Shown piece by piece: positions 1-5,029 of a stretch of DNA of 5,029 nucleotides. The stretch is from Candidatus Hodarchaeota archaeon (GTDB lineage: Archaea; Asgardarchaeota; Heimdallarchaeia; Hodarchaeales; YT1-039). Where the stretch lies: contig JAEOTF010000344.1 of assembly GCA_016840025.1 (NCBI GenBank), positions 1 to 5,029 of the forward strand. Direction: 5' to 3'. The first letter of the stretch is position 1. Each line of letters starts with the position of its first letter. Position numbers and translations under genes: made by a program. The notes under the pieces were generated by a model. The model worked only from the letters and a program-made list of their open reading frames with translations. It was not told the origin of the DNA and did no database searches.

Positions 1-435
1 CCCCCACCAAGGGAACCAATAAATGATTCCAAACTCCCTTTCAAGTTTACCGATTTAAATGAAGACAGCCTCTACCTTCGATATTATGATTACTATGCAG
101 AGAAGATTTGGCGAGGAAGGCTTCACGCTAACCTCATGTCCCATATAAAGGGTTATTCTGAATATCTCGACCGTAAAATTACACCTCCTGAGAAGGAGAG
201 TTTCTGGGATCAGTGTAAAAAAGAGCTCAGACATCACTATCGTAGAGTACGTGCCTTTCTTATGAGAAGACCTTACAAACGACGGGATTGGAGTTTCCTT
301 CGAGACTTTTGGTCAAAGATCTATCTCATAGAAGAATGTATCAAAGAAACTGACAGACCAGACATTGTGATCCCTTGTCTAATTCAAGAGGTAGAAAAAG
401 AAAAAAAGGGAGACTATCCGTATCCCTTTTTTTAA
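1..435 (+). CDS. hypothetical protein, N-terminal part (5'-partial, probably frameshifted at its 3' end)
   Basis: I do not recognise this protein. The frame is open from base 1, so the real start lies outside the window; the first internal ATG is at 136, but coding clearly runs through it (for example DLNEDSLYLRYYDYYAEKIW before that Met). It gives 144 codons ending in TAA at 433-435. The product is soluble-looking and rich in charged and aromatic residues, with a strongly basic stretch (RRVRAFLMRRPYKRR) in the middle and a predicted helical character; there is no signal peptide or membrane segment in the visible part. The last residues (KKGDYPYPFF) are read from an A7 run and a T7 run, and the stop falls directly after the T7. 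Frame 2 is open across this point and continues as protein-like sequence to 814, so the C-terminus shown here is probably an artefact of a one-base indel rather than the natural end. Coding status is fairly sure; function is unknown. Confidence 0.62.
   Translation, partial: PPPREPINDSKLPFKFTDLNEDSLYLRYYDYYAEKIWRGRLHANLMSHIKGYSEYLDRKITPPEKESFWDQCKKELRHHYRRVRAFLMRRPYKRRDWSFLRDFWSKIYLIEECIKETDRPDIVIPCLIQEVEKEKKGDYPYPFF
403..433 (+). other. probable frameshift site (A7 and T7 runs)
   Basis: Two seven-base homopolymers, A7 (401-407) and T7 (427-433), lie in the short zone where frames 1 and 2 are both open. Losing one base from either run joins the upstream and downstream reading frames without a stop. 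With the T7 correction the junction reads GDYPYPFFNDPTLLTT; with the A7 correction it reads KKRETIRIPFFNDPTLL. Both are plausible, so the exact point is not decided. Homopolymers are hot spots for real indels, sequencing errors and transcriptional slippage. Confidence 0.55.
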
Positions 436-496
436 CGATCCCACCCTTCTAACGACAAGAAAGGCACTCTATCTTATCCTAAAAAACATCACGCCT

Positions 497-814
497 ATGA
501 GACGCGTCCATGTCGAACAAGGTGAAGACGTACGTATGCATCAAAAGGATTTCAAGGAAGATCTACCCATATTACCAATTTTTCTTCCTCCGTCAGAAGT
601 TACCTCATTTCTTTTCGAATTCCATGACATTCATGACAAAGCTACTGAATTAGACTTAGCATATGACACCAAGATTGTTGTAACTTATGATGGTGATCAA
701 AAGGCTATAGGTCACTTTGATTATAAAATAGAAAATGAGTTTTACCTGAAATCTCGTGGTAACGTACTCTGGCAAATTGTTAAAGAATATGATGGACCTG
801 AATGGGCAGTATAA
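497..814 (+). CDS. hypothetical protein, C-terminal part of the same broken gene
   Basis: This is a 105-residue product if it starts at the ATG at 497, ending in TAA at 812-814. I do not recognise the family. It has no membrane segment; it alternates acidic and hydrophobic residues (LPILPIFLPPSEVTSFLFEF) and ends in a likely beta-rich part (KIVVTYDGDQKAIGHFDY) followed by EYDGPEWAV. The start at 497 is doubtful: no Shine-Dalgarno sequence or TATA box precedes it, and the same frame is open back to 395 after a TAG at 392-394. The upstream codons read as credible protein (NDPTLLTTRKALYLILKNIT). The best interpretation is that it is the C-terminal part of the gene beginning before base 1, separated by a single-base frameshift between about 395 and 435. 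Joined, the gene would encode at least 270 residues. An independent small gene is possible but less likely. Confidence 0.5.
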   Translation: MRRVHVEQGEDVRMHQKDFKEDLPILPIFLPPSEVTSFLFEFHDIHDKATELDLAYDTKIVVTYDGDQKAIGHFDYKIENEFYLKSRGNVLWQIVKEYDGPEWAV

Positions 815-828
815 TGACCCTATAATCA

Positions 829-834
829 TTTTTT
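829..834 (+). terminator. U-tract terminator candidate for the + strand gene
   Basis: A T6 run followed by C and T3 begins 15 nt after the stop codon at 812-814. Archaeal RNA polymerase terminates mainly at such U-tracts without needing a hairpin. No stable stem precedes it. The placement in a convergent spacer supports the role. Confidence 0.4.
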
Positions 835-840
835 CTTTAA

Positions 841-862
841 CAAAAATATTCTCAGAAATATT
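841..862 (-). terminator. weak hairpin plus U-tract terminator for the ABC operon
   Basis: Read on the minus strand, about 20 nt after the permease stop, the sequence is AATATT, a six-base loop TCTGAG, AATATT, then a run of T residues merging into the stem (T5 at 846-842). The arms pair with each other over six A/T pairs. This is a weak hairpin by bacterial standards, but the U-tract alone would be enough for archaeal termination. Confidence 0.4.
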
Positions 863-881
863 CCTAGGCGTAGAACTTTCG

Positions 882-3293
882 TTATCCAATGATTTTCTCA
901 CGAGTTAGTGTAGCTAGATTCTTACGAAATACCCCTTGTAGTGGTAATAGATTACCCAGAACAAGAGAGACGATAAAAAGAAACCATGTAATTCCCATAT
1001 CGATCGGAGAATAGAAATACTCTAAACTAGCTATACTTTTAGTCATATACTGAAGCATCCAGTGTGTAACTTCTATCCCTACGAAAAGTCCGAGAAAACC
1101 ACATAAAAGAGCAAGAAGTCCCGTTTCTACCATTTGAAGCAAAAAAATCTCACGTCGACGAATACCCACAGCTTTCATTGTCGCTAAATCATCTGCTTTA
1201 TCACGAATACTTAATGCCATTAATGCTGCCGTGAAACCAGCAGCCATCAGGATCATTAGAATCATTCCTATAAATATCACGACATCTAATATCCCCAACA
1301 GAGCATCAAACGAGGCTCGCACTTCAGTGAGGGTTTGAACATTTTCAACCAAAGTATAGGATTCTAAAACTTGTTTTGTTGCTTCTGGATTGGAACTCTG
1401 AAACAGCATTGCATTTGCTTTACCTGTTTGATTAAGAAGAATACCAGCAGTAGAAACTGAGGTGAAAATCGTACTTTCTATAAATTCTGACGAAATCCCA
1501 CTTATTTTCAAGGGGATTTTGGTACCGTTCCGTGCTACTGCATAAACGATTTCTCCAACATCTTTATCCACGATTGTAACAAGGTGCGCGCTTAGGATTA
1601 TACTATTATCCTCTGAACTAAATTTATCACCTTTTTTGAGTCCAAAACTATGCATTTTAGTATTATCCTCATATGCAAAGAGTTTAACAAACACAAGCTC
1701 TCCATCAGCATCAAAAAGACCTGTAAAGTCAGTAATTGATACTTCAAATCTGGTGACGTCCTGTATCCCATTAAACTCTTGTTTAAGAATGGTGTTATCT
1801 GTGTAATTTGATAATGCTACCGAAACATCCCATGTTTCATACTCAACAAATGATTTTTCCTCTGTATATTGAATAGAAGAATTAAAGGCCAAAGCTACAA
1901 CAAAAAGCATCATAACTAATGAAAGTGCTCCAATTTTCAGTAAAGAGTGAGCTTTACGACTGAAGAATTTTCGGGTGGCATACATATATTCGGGAGAAAG
2001 AGAAGGAAGCTTAAAATAGCTTCCAAAGCGTTCAATTAAGGATTTTCTAGAATAGTACTGAGTTTCGGGTCGAATTGCACTTTGAGGAGTAATTTTTGCT
2101 GCTCTATAGGCACTACTTATAACAGAAACGATACAACCTAGAAAAGCCATAATACAAAGGATGCCAATACTTGTGAAACTAATATAATATTTCAAATCAG
2201 GTATAAATGGAAAAACTTGAGCAATATATTGTACAAAAACCCAACCTAGAATTATACTTAAGATAGATCCACCAAAACACCCGATAACACCAACAACAGC
2301 ACCGAATAATAAATATGCACTCATCACTTCCCAGGATGTGGCTCCAATAGCTCTTAAAGCGCCTATCTCTTTCTTTTCATGCTCAACCTGTTGACTAGCT
2401 GTAATTTGGAGGATAATCATAGCAACAAGAAACATAAGACCACTTATGATGTAAGAGAAATCTTTATCGGACTCATAATCTTCTTTGATGAAGAAATATG
2501 AAGGATAGGTTTCTTTAGGGATAATTGAGACAATATTAGCGATCAAATTAGTCTCATTTTGGCTGGTTTCATAATAACTTGTTATATCGATGTGTTCCAA
2601 TATCGGTGGGAGATCTACGAGAATTTGATTTACAACTGGACCATTATCATAGAGGGTTTGAAGAGTAGATAAATCTATAAAGATAACTGGTAGATTTCCT
2701 AAAGATGGAAGCCAATACTTTTCAGAACTGGGTATGAAAGAATAATCAGACGCATAAGCTCTCTTATCAATCGCTTTTGTGACTTTTTTCCCTCCTATAA
2801 AGAAGTGGAGTTCATCCCCGTTTTTCATTGATTTGCTTTTAGCATATTGCTCTTCTACAATCATATCCCCTTCGCCAATATCTGAAGGTTTAATTGGCTT
2901 AAAATCTACAAGCGGAATGTTGATGTCCACTCCAGCATCCCAGTCCAACCCTACCACATATCCGCTCTCGTTCTTACCATTAAATTCCACTTGAGTATTA
3001 ACTACTAGACGTAGGTCATACTCCATTGGAAAAGAGGTTAAATTGTTTAATTCAGCCGTAACAATTGTGTAATTGATCGGTGTAAGATTTATCCAGAGAT
3101 CTGCTAAATTCATTTGATCCCATGCATGTTCATAAGTCTTAAAATTCGAAGTAGTAGCACTAATCATAGCAGAACCACCAGCAATCCCTCCAATTAGCAC
3201 TATAATTACAGGAAGAACTCGCGCCTTATTTTTTGAGACCGAACGCCAGCCTCTTTTGAATACAAACCAAAGGTCAAAATTGATCTCAAGCAT
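882..3293 (-). CDS. FtsX-like ABC transporter permease (MacB/LolC-type, two FtsX modules)
   Basis: This is the membrane subunit of a type VII (MacB/LolCDE/FtsX-like) ABC system, 803 residues with the start at 3293. I see two repeats of the module 1 TM + extracytoplasmic MacB_PCD-like domain + 3 TM. Repeat 1: TM1 about 26-46, outer domain 50-275, then TMs near 278-298, 322-358 (long) and 372-396. Repeat 2: TM near 451-472, outer domain 475-660, TMs near 665-696, 717-745 and 767-788. Each FtsX core has the cytoplasmic coupling-helix motif after its first core TM: EKKEIGALRAIGATSWEV (306-323) and DKADDLATMKAVGIRRREI (698-716). Several N-x-S/T sequons lie in the outer domains. Both halves are in one chain, so one permease can supply all eight TM helices to an ATPase dimer. 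An in-frame ATG lies at 3326, but the ATG at 3293 has a strong Shine-Dalgarno sequence and starts at the conserved amphipathic helix. Family members export lipoproteins, peptides or lipids, or transmit mechanical force to envelope enzymes; the substrate here is unknown. Confidence 0.93.
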   Translation of the reverse strand: MLEINFDLWFVFKRGWRSVSKNKARVLPVIIVLIGGIAGGSAMISATTSNFKTYEHAWDQMNLADLWINLTPINYTIVTAELNNLTSFPMEYDLRLVVNTQVEFNGKNESGYVVGLDWDAGVDINIPLVDFKPIKPSDIGEGDMIVEEQYAKSKSMKNGDELHFFIGGKKVTKAIDKRAYASDYSFIPSSEKYWLPSLGNLPVIFIDLSTLQTLYDNGPVVNQILVDLPPILEHIDITSYYETSQNETNLIANIVSIIPKETYPSYFFIKEDYESDKDFSYIISGLMFLVAMIILQITASQQVEHEKKEIGALRAIGATSWEVMSAYLLFGAVVGVIGCFGGSILSIILGWVFVQYIAQVFPFIPDLKYYISFTSIGILCIMAFLGCIVSVISSAYRAAKITPQSAIRPETQYYSRKSLIERFGSYFKLPSLSPEYMYATRKFFSRKAHSLLKIGALSLVMMLFVVALAFNSSIQYTEEKSFVEYETWDVSVALSNYTDNTILKQEFNGIQDVTRFEVSITDFTGLFDADGELVFVKLFAYEDNTKMHSFGLKKGDKFSSEDNSIILSAHLVTIVDKDVGEIVYAVARNGTKIPLKISGISSEFIESTIFTSVSTAGILLNQTGKANAMLFQSSNPEATKQVLESYTLVENVQTLTEVRASFDALLGILDVVIFIGMILMILMAAGFTAALMALSIRDKADDLATMKAVGIRRREIFLLQMVETGLLALLCGFLGLFVGIEVTHWMLQYMTKSIASLEYFYSPIDMGITWFLFIVSLVLGNLLPLQGVFRKNLATLTREKIIG

Positions 3294-3996
3294 GAGCTTC
3301 CTCCTCACGATCAACCATTCCATCACGTAAGTGTATGTGACGTTCGGCTAAATTCGCTAGCTGTTCATTATGAGTAACTATTAAGAAAGTGATTTTGTGT
3401 TCCTTAGATATCTTTTTCATTAAATCGTAGATTTTTTGGGCTTGTTTAGAGTCAACATTGCCAGTGGGCTCGTCTGCTAATAATATTTTGGGATATTTAG
3501 CCAGCGCACGAGCAATTGCAACTCGCTGTTGTTCTCCTCCGGATAATTGAGAGGGAAATTTATTTTCTTTTCCAGCTAACCCTACTGCATCTAGCATTTG
3601 CCTAGCTATATTTCTAGCTTCTTTTTTCTGCCCAGCAAAACGAGCAGCTAGAATTACATTTTCTTGAGCTGTAAGCGCAGGTATAAGGTTATAAAATTGA
3701 AAAATGAATCCTACATGCTTTCTCCTGAATTCAGTCAATTGGGTATCATTTAATAGTTCAAGAGAAAATTCTTTACCATTTAAATTATATATAATTCTAC
3801 CATTACTTGGAATATCGATACCTGCGAGTAAATTAAGCAATGTAGTCTTTCCAGAACCCGACGGTCCAAGAATAACTAGAAATTCCCCCTTATCAACATT
3901 TAAAGACACATCACGAAGAGCTTCTACTTTGATCTCCCCCATACGATACGTCTTACATAAACTCTCCAGTTTTAAGAACAAATCCAACATTCTCAC
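3286..3996 (-). CDS. ABC transporter ATP-binding protein (MacB/LolD-type)
   Basis: This is the nucleotide-binding subunit that powers the adjacent FtsX-type permease at the cytoplasmic face of the membrane. It has 236 residues, the usual size for this family. All motifs are intact: Walker A GPSGSGKT (44-51), Q-loop Q100 in [10 protein letters not shown], signature LSGGEQQR (151-158), Walker B ILLADEP with catalytic Glu176, D-loop GNVDSK (179-184) and H-loop His209 in VTHN. The [17 protein letters not shown] opening and the [16 protein letters not shown] segment are typical of the MacB/LolD branch. The start is uncertain: GTG at 3996, or ATG at 3990. The TATA box centre lies about 27 bases upstream of 3996, so the mRNA would begin at or next to the GTG; an AGGTGAG at 3998-3992 is too close to the ATG at 3990 to act as its ribosome binding site. 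Its last codons overlap the permease start by 8 nt (ATGCTTGA). Confidence 0.94.
   Translation of the reverse strand: MRMLDLFLKLESLCKTYRMGEIKVEALRDVSLNVDKGEFLVILGPSGSGKTTLLNLLAGIDIPSNGRIIYNLNGKEFSLELLNDTQLTEFRRKHVGFIFQFYNLIPALTAQENVILAARFAGQKKEARNIARQMLDAVGLAGKENKFPSQLSGGEQQRVAIARALAKYPKILLADEPTGNVDSKQAQKIYDLMKKISKEHKITFLIVTHNEQLANLAERHIHLRDGMVDREEEAHA
3300..3306 (-). promoter_or_regulatory. Shine-Dalgarno sequence for the permease gene
   Basis: GAGGAGG on the minus strand lies six bases before the ATG at 3293-3291. It decides the start in favour of 3293 over 3326. The site is inside the end of the ATPase gene and encodes its Glu-rich tail, so translation of the two genes is probably coupled. 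Confidence 0.8.
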
Positions 3997-4016
3997 CTAT
4001 TTACTTCTATAAGGAG

Positions 4017-4037
4017 TATTAATATAAAAATTTTCAC
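4017..4037 (-). promoter_or_regulatory. BRE/TATA promoter of the ABC operon
   Basis: On the minus strand, a purine-rich BRE-like GTGAAAA (4037-4031) runs into a TATA element TTTATATTAA (4028-4019). An archaeal start site about 25-27 bases downstream of the TATA centre would fall at about 3996-3998, exactly at the first candidate start codon of the ATPase gene. This implies a leaderless or near-leaderless transcript and shows that the operon can be transcribed independently of the upstream secreted-protein gene. Confidence 0.55.
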
Positions 4038-4046
4038 TTTTGTGAA
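4033..4046. repeat. perfect dyad TTCAC-TTTT-GTGAA, operator candidate
   Basis: Five-base inverted arms around a four-base T spacer (TTCAC 4033-4037, GTGAA 4042-4046) overlap the BRE and lie immediately upstream of the TATA box of the ABC operon. A dimeric regulator bound here would compete with TFB/TBP or recruit them. The motif is short and in AT-rich DNA, so chance is possible. Confidence 0.3.
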
Positions 4047-4064
4047 TATACTAAAAGAATACGT

Positions 4065-4069
4065 AAAAA
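4065..4069 (-). terminator. U-tract terminator candidate after the secreted-protein gene
   Basis: A T5 run on the minus strand begins 14 nt after the stop codon of the secreted protein, followed by a second T4 run at 4057-4054. No hairpin is present. Together with the promoter further downstream, this suggests that the secreted-protein gene and the ABC operon are separate transcription units, although read-through is possible. Confidence 0.28.
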
Positions 4070-4082
4070 CTCACTAAACTTC

Positions 4083-4784
4083 TTATAACTCCACTAAAGT
4101 ACTATTTAATCTGCTATAATCTCCCTGAAAATAAAAAAAAGGGTAATTGGGTTTCTTTATCCTATGGTAATAGATAATTAGATAATTCTTTGACATCTCT
4201 GGAATGGAATCATAAGTTAAATCGAGAGTTGGTCCATTGACAAATTCACTAGAACGAACAGCTATCCAGTTACCTGTTACGTTCATCTTTAGAAGTAACC
4301 CATAATTGGTGACTTCTCCTGTACTCCAGGCTAGCACCAAAGTGGTAATATCGACTGAATACCATATGTCAACCCCTACGAAAGGACCTAACGTAGCATT
4401 AATTTCAGAGTCATAAGCGCTACCAAATGTGTTCCATGTCGTCGTGCTCTCGGTCCAGCTGGCAGTGATTTTGTGAACGTTCACATAAAAGTTCGATCCA
4501 GTGATAGACTGTATATTTATTTTAAGAGTCGCATTTGAAATTCCCACATACATCGCCACATCAAAATAAATCAAGAGAAATCCGTTATCATCTAGAACAT
4601 CTAGATAGTTATTACTTCCATAATTATTGTCAGGATAATCTTCGAAAATCGATGTATCGGCACTCGCAACAATTGAAGTGGTATCATTTAACGAAGCTGT
4701 AACAGGGGTCAAAGGAAGACTTAACAATATTGATACAACTAAAAGAGCAATGCACACTTTATTAACTAATGTTTTAAGTCCCAT
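4083..4784 (-). CDS. secreted DNRLRE/CBM96-like domain protein
   Basis: This is a 233-residue exported protein with a single DNRLRE-type (disaggregatase-related, now CBM96-like) beta-sandwich domain. Residues 1-30 form a Sec signal peptide (basic KTLVNK, hydrophobic core CIALLVVSILLSLPL, possible cut after TPVTA). The domain spans about 38-192 and shows the family hallmarks: ASADTSIFEDYPDNNYGS near 40-57, the ITASWTESTTTWN strand near 106-118, VDITTLVLAW near 144-153 and TNYGLLLK near 159-166. Five N-x-S/T sequons (N33, N84, N129, N168, N227) fit an N-glycosylated archaeal surface protein. Such domains are found in surface and polysaccharide-degrading proteins and are thought to bind glycans. 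After residue 192 the family usually has a further domain or a hydrophobic anchor with a basic end; here there is an aromatic-rich tail (NYLIIYYHRIKKP, then YPFFYF) crossing a T8 run, so the C-terminus may be eroded or shifted. The start at ATG 4784 is supported by GGTGAT just upstream. Confidence 0.8.
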   Translation of the reverse strand: MGLKTLVNKVCIALLVVSILLSLPLTPVTASLNDTTSIVASADTSIFEDYPDNNYGSNNYLDVLDDNGFLLIYFDVAMYVGISNATLKINIQSITGSNFYVNVHKITASWTESTTTWNTFGSAYDSEINATLGPFVGVDIWYSVDITTLVLAWSTGEVTNYGLLLKMNVTGNWIAVRSSEFVNGPTLDLTYDSIPEMSKNYLIIYYHRIKKPNYPFFYFQGDYSRLNSTLVEL

Positions 4785-4787
4785 AAA

Positions 4788-4793
4788 ATCACC
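4788..4793 (-). promoter_or_regulatory. Shine-Dalgarno sequence GGTGAT of the secreted-protein gene
   Basis: GGTGAT lies three bases before the ATG at 4784. It matches the archaeal 16S rRNA 3' end (AUCACCUCC) over six bases. It supports both the chosen start and a transcript with a short leader. Confidence 0.6.
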
Positions 4794-4821
4794 GATACAT
4801 CTCTTTTGATTAAATATTAAA

Positions 4822-4837
4822 TAATTTATAGTAAACC
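4822..4837 (-). promoter_or_regulatory. TATA promoter candidate of the secreted-protein gene
   Basis: TATAAATTA (4830-4822, minus strand) would place transcription start near 4800, giving a leader of roughly 16 nt that contains the GGTGAT. A second AT-rich element, TTTAATATTTAAT (4821-4809), is an alternative, but it would leave almost no leader. The upstream flank (GGTTTAC) is only a moderate BRE and may belong to the insertion sequence end. Confidence 0.4.
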
Positions 4838-5029
4838 GCCTGCCAAAATGAATAAATTAACCTTGAAAGATTTTATTATATTTCTGGCACAAACTTGGAG
4901 TAAACGTTTGGTCAAAGTCTAAGACATCATAAATTAGGTCAAAAATGTCATGATAATAAACACTCGCTATTTTCTTCTTACTCAGTTTCCAAATCTGTTC
5001 ACTAGGATTTAATTCGGGACTGACAGGAG
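4831..5029 (-). mobile_element. IS630-family insertion sequence, transposase-3' end side (partial)
   Basis: The element enters from the right edge and carries the transposase gene. Its end should lie shortly after the transposase stop at 4857. A GC-richer block, GTAAACCGCCTGCC (4831-4844), stands out from AT-rich surroundings and is directly preceded by TA (4829-4830), the target dinucleotide of this family. I therefore place the boundary near 4830/4831. The other terminal repeat is outside the window, so the boundary is a proposal. Confidence 0.45.
4857..5029 (-). CDS. IS630-family transposase, C-terminal end (partial at window edge)
   Basis: This is a frame open from the right edge of the window (first full codon 5027-5025) to TAA at 4859-4857, giving 56 residues. 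It begins with VSPELNPSEQIWKLSKKKI, which matches the conserved IS630/Tc1-mariner DDE block (SPELNPxExxW). The Glu in NPSE (codon 5000-4998) is the third acidic catalytic residue. The remaining residues (FDQTFTPSLCQKYNKIF) resemble the usual C-terminal tail of these enzymes, so this end appears complete. The DNA-binding domain and the two catalytic Asp residues lie beyond the window, so intactness cannot be judged. The enzyme cuts and pastes its own element into TA dinucleotides. Confidence 0.85.
   Translation of the reverse strand, partial: PVSPELNPSEQIWKLSKKKIASVYYHDIFDLIYDVLDFDQTFTPSLCQKYNKIFQG

Noticed and set aside
55..237. 60-codon minus-strand ORF opposite the first gene
   Set aside because: It lies fully antisense to a better coding frame that is open from base 1, with no recognisable protein character or start signal.
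400..452. Programmed -1 frameshift at A-AAA-AAG
   Set aside because: The heptamer is in the right phase for -1 slippage, but the -1 frame meets a stop at 450-452 and adds nothing. The open downstream frame needs a +1 (or -2) change instead.
656..901. 81-codon minus-strand ORF across the convergent spacer
   Set aside because: It overlaps the end of the + strand gene and the permease stop, crosses both terminator candidates, and has low-complexity content. It is a shadow of AT-rich sequence.
2779..2994. 71-codon + strand ORF inside the permease gene
   Set aside because: It is antisense to a conserved extracytoplasmic domain of the permease; its Ser/Pro-rich translation is typical of a shadow frame.
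3294..3326. Longer permease start at the ATG at 3326 (MMEWLIVRR extension)
   Set aside because: It would increase the overlap with the ATPase gene to 41 nt, lacks a good ribosome binding site, and adds residues before the conserved N-terminal helix. The ATG at 3293 has GAGGAGG at ideal spacing.
3704..4012. 102-codon + strand ORF opposite the ATPase
   Set aside because: It is antisense to the Walker A and Q-loop region of a clearly real gene and has no independent signals.
4027..4034. AAAATTTT palindrome upstream of the ATPase gene
   Set aside because: It is expected by chance in such AT-rich DNA and is part of the TATA/BRE region already described.
1..5029. CRISPR arrays, tRNA/rRNA genes, retron or toxin-antitoxin modules
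   Set aside because: I saw no regularly spaced repeats, cloverleaf-like sequence, reverse transcriptase motifs or paired small genes of that type on either strand.

Overview
The window is AT-rich and looks archaeal. Three things point that way: TATA-box/BRE-like elements sit at the right distance upstream of genes; Shine-Dalgarno sequences are of the GGTGAT / GAGGAGG type; and the gene content combines a DNRLRE/CBM96-type secreted protein rich in N-glycosylation sequons with a MacB/FtsX-type ABC exporter. This mix is common in Asgard archaea and in some methanogens. The exact lineage cannot be fixed from the sequence, and Asgard is only an informed guess.

Layout. Positions 1-814 on the + strand hold one protein-coding region I do not recognise. 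It is read in two frames: frame 1 is open from the window edge to a stop at 433-435, and frame 2 is open from 395 to 814. The second part has no Shine-Dalgarno sequence, and the switch zone contains an A7 and a T7 run. The simplest reading is one gene of at least 270 codons broken by a single-base indel, which is either a real mutation or a sequence error. Positions 815-881 are a short convergent intergenic spacer with U-tract terminator candidates for both strands.

From 882 to 3996 on the minus strand lies a two-gene operon: an ABC ATPase with all catalytic motifs intact, then an 803-residue permease with two FtsX modules. The permease start overlaps the ATPase stop by 8 nt and is preceded by a strong Shine-Dalgarno sequence that doubles as the ATPase's acidic tail codons. 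The operon has its own TATA/BRE promoter, placed so that the transcript would be almost leaderless, and a small perfect dyad overlaps the BRE.

Upstream of it, same strand, at 4083-4784, is a secreted protein with a signal peptide and one DNRLRE/CBM96-like beta-sandwich domain, but with an unusual tail lacking a clear membrane anchor. At the right edge (4857-5029, minus strand) is the C-terminal end of an IS630-family DDE transposase, which carries the last catalytic glutamate motif. The end of that insertion sequence must lie close to, or in, the promoter of the secreted protein.

Together, 882-4784 looks like a cell-envelope locus: an exporter or envelope-remodelling ABC system beside a glycan-binding surface protein, flanked by a mobile element on one side and a broken gene on the other. 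I see no CRISPR array, tRNA, rRNA or clearly new defence system.
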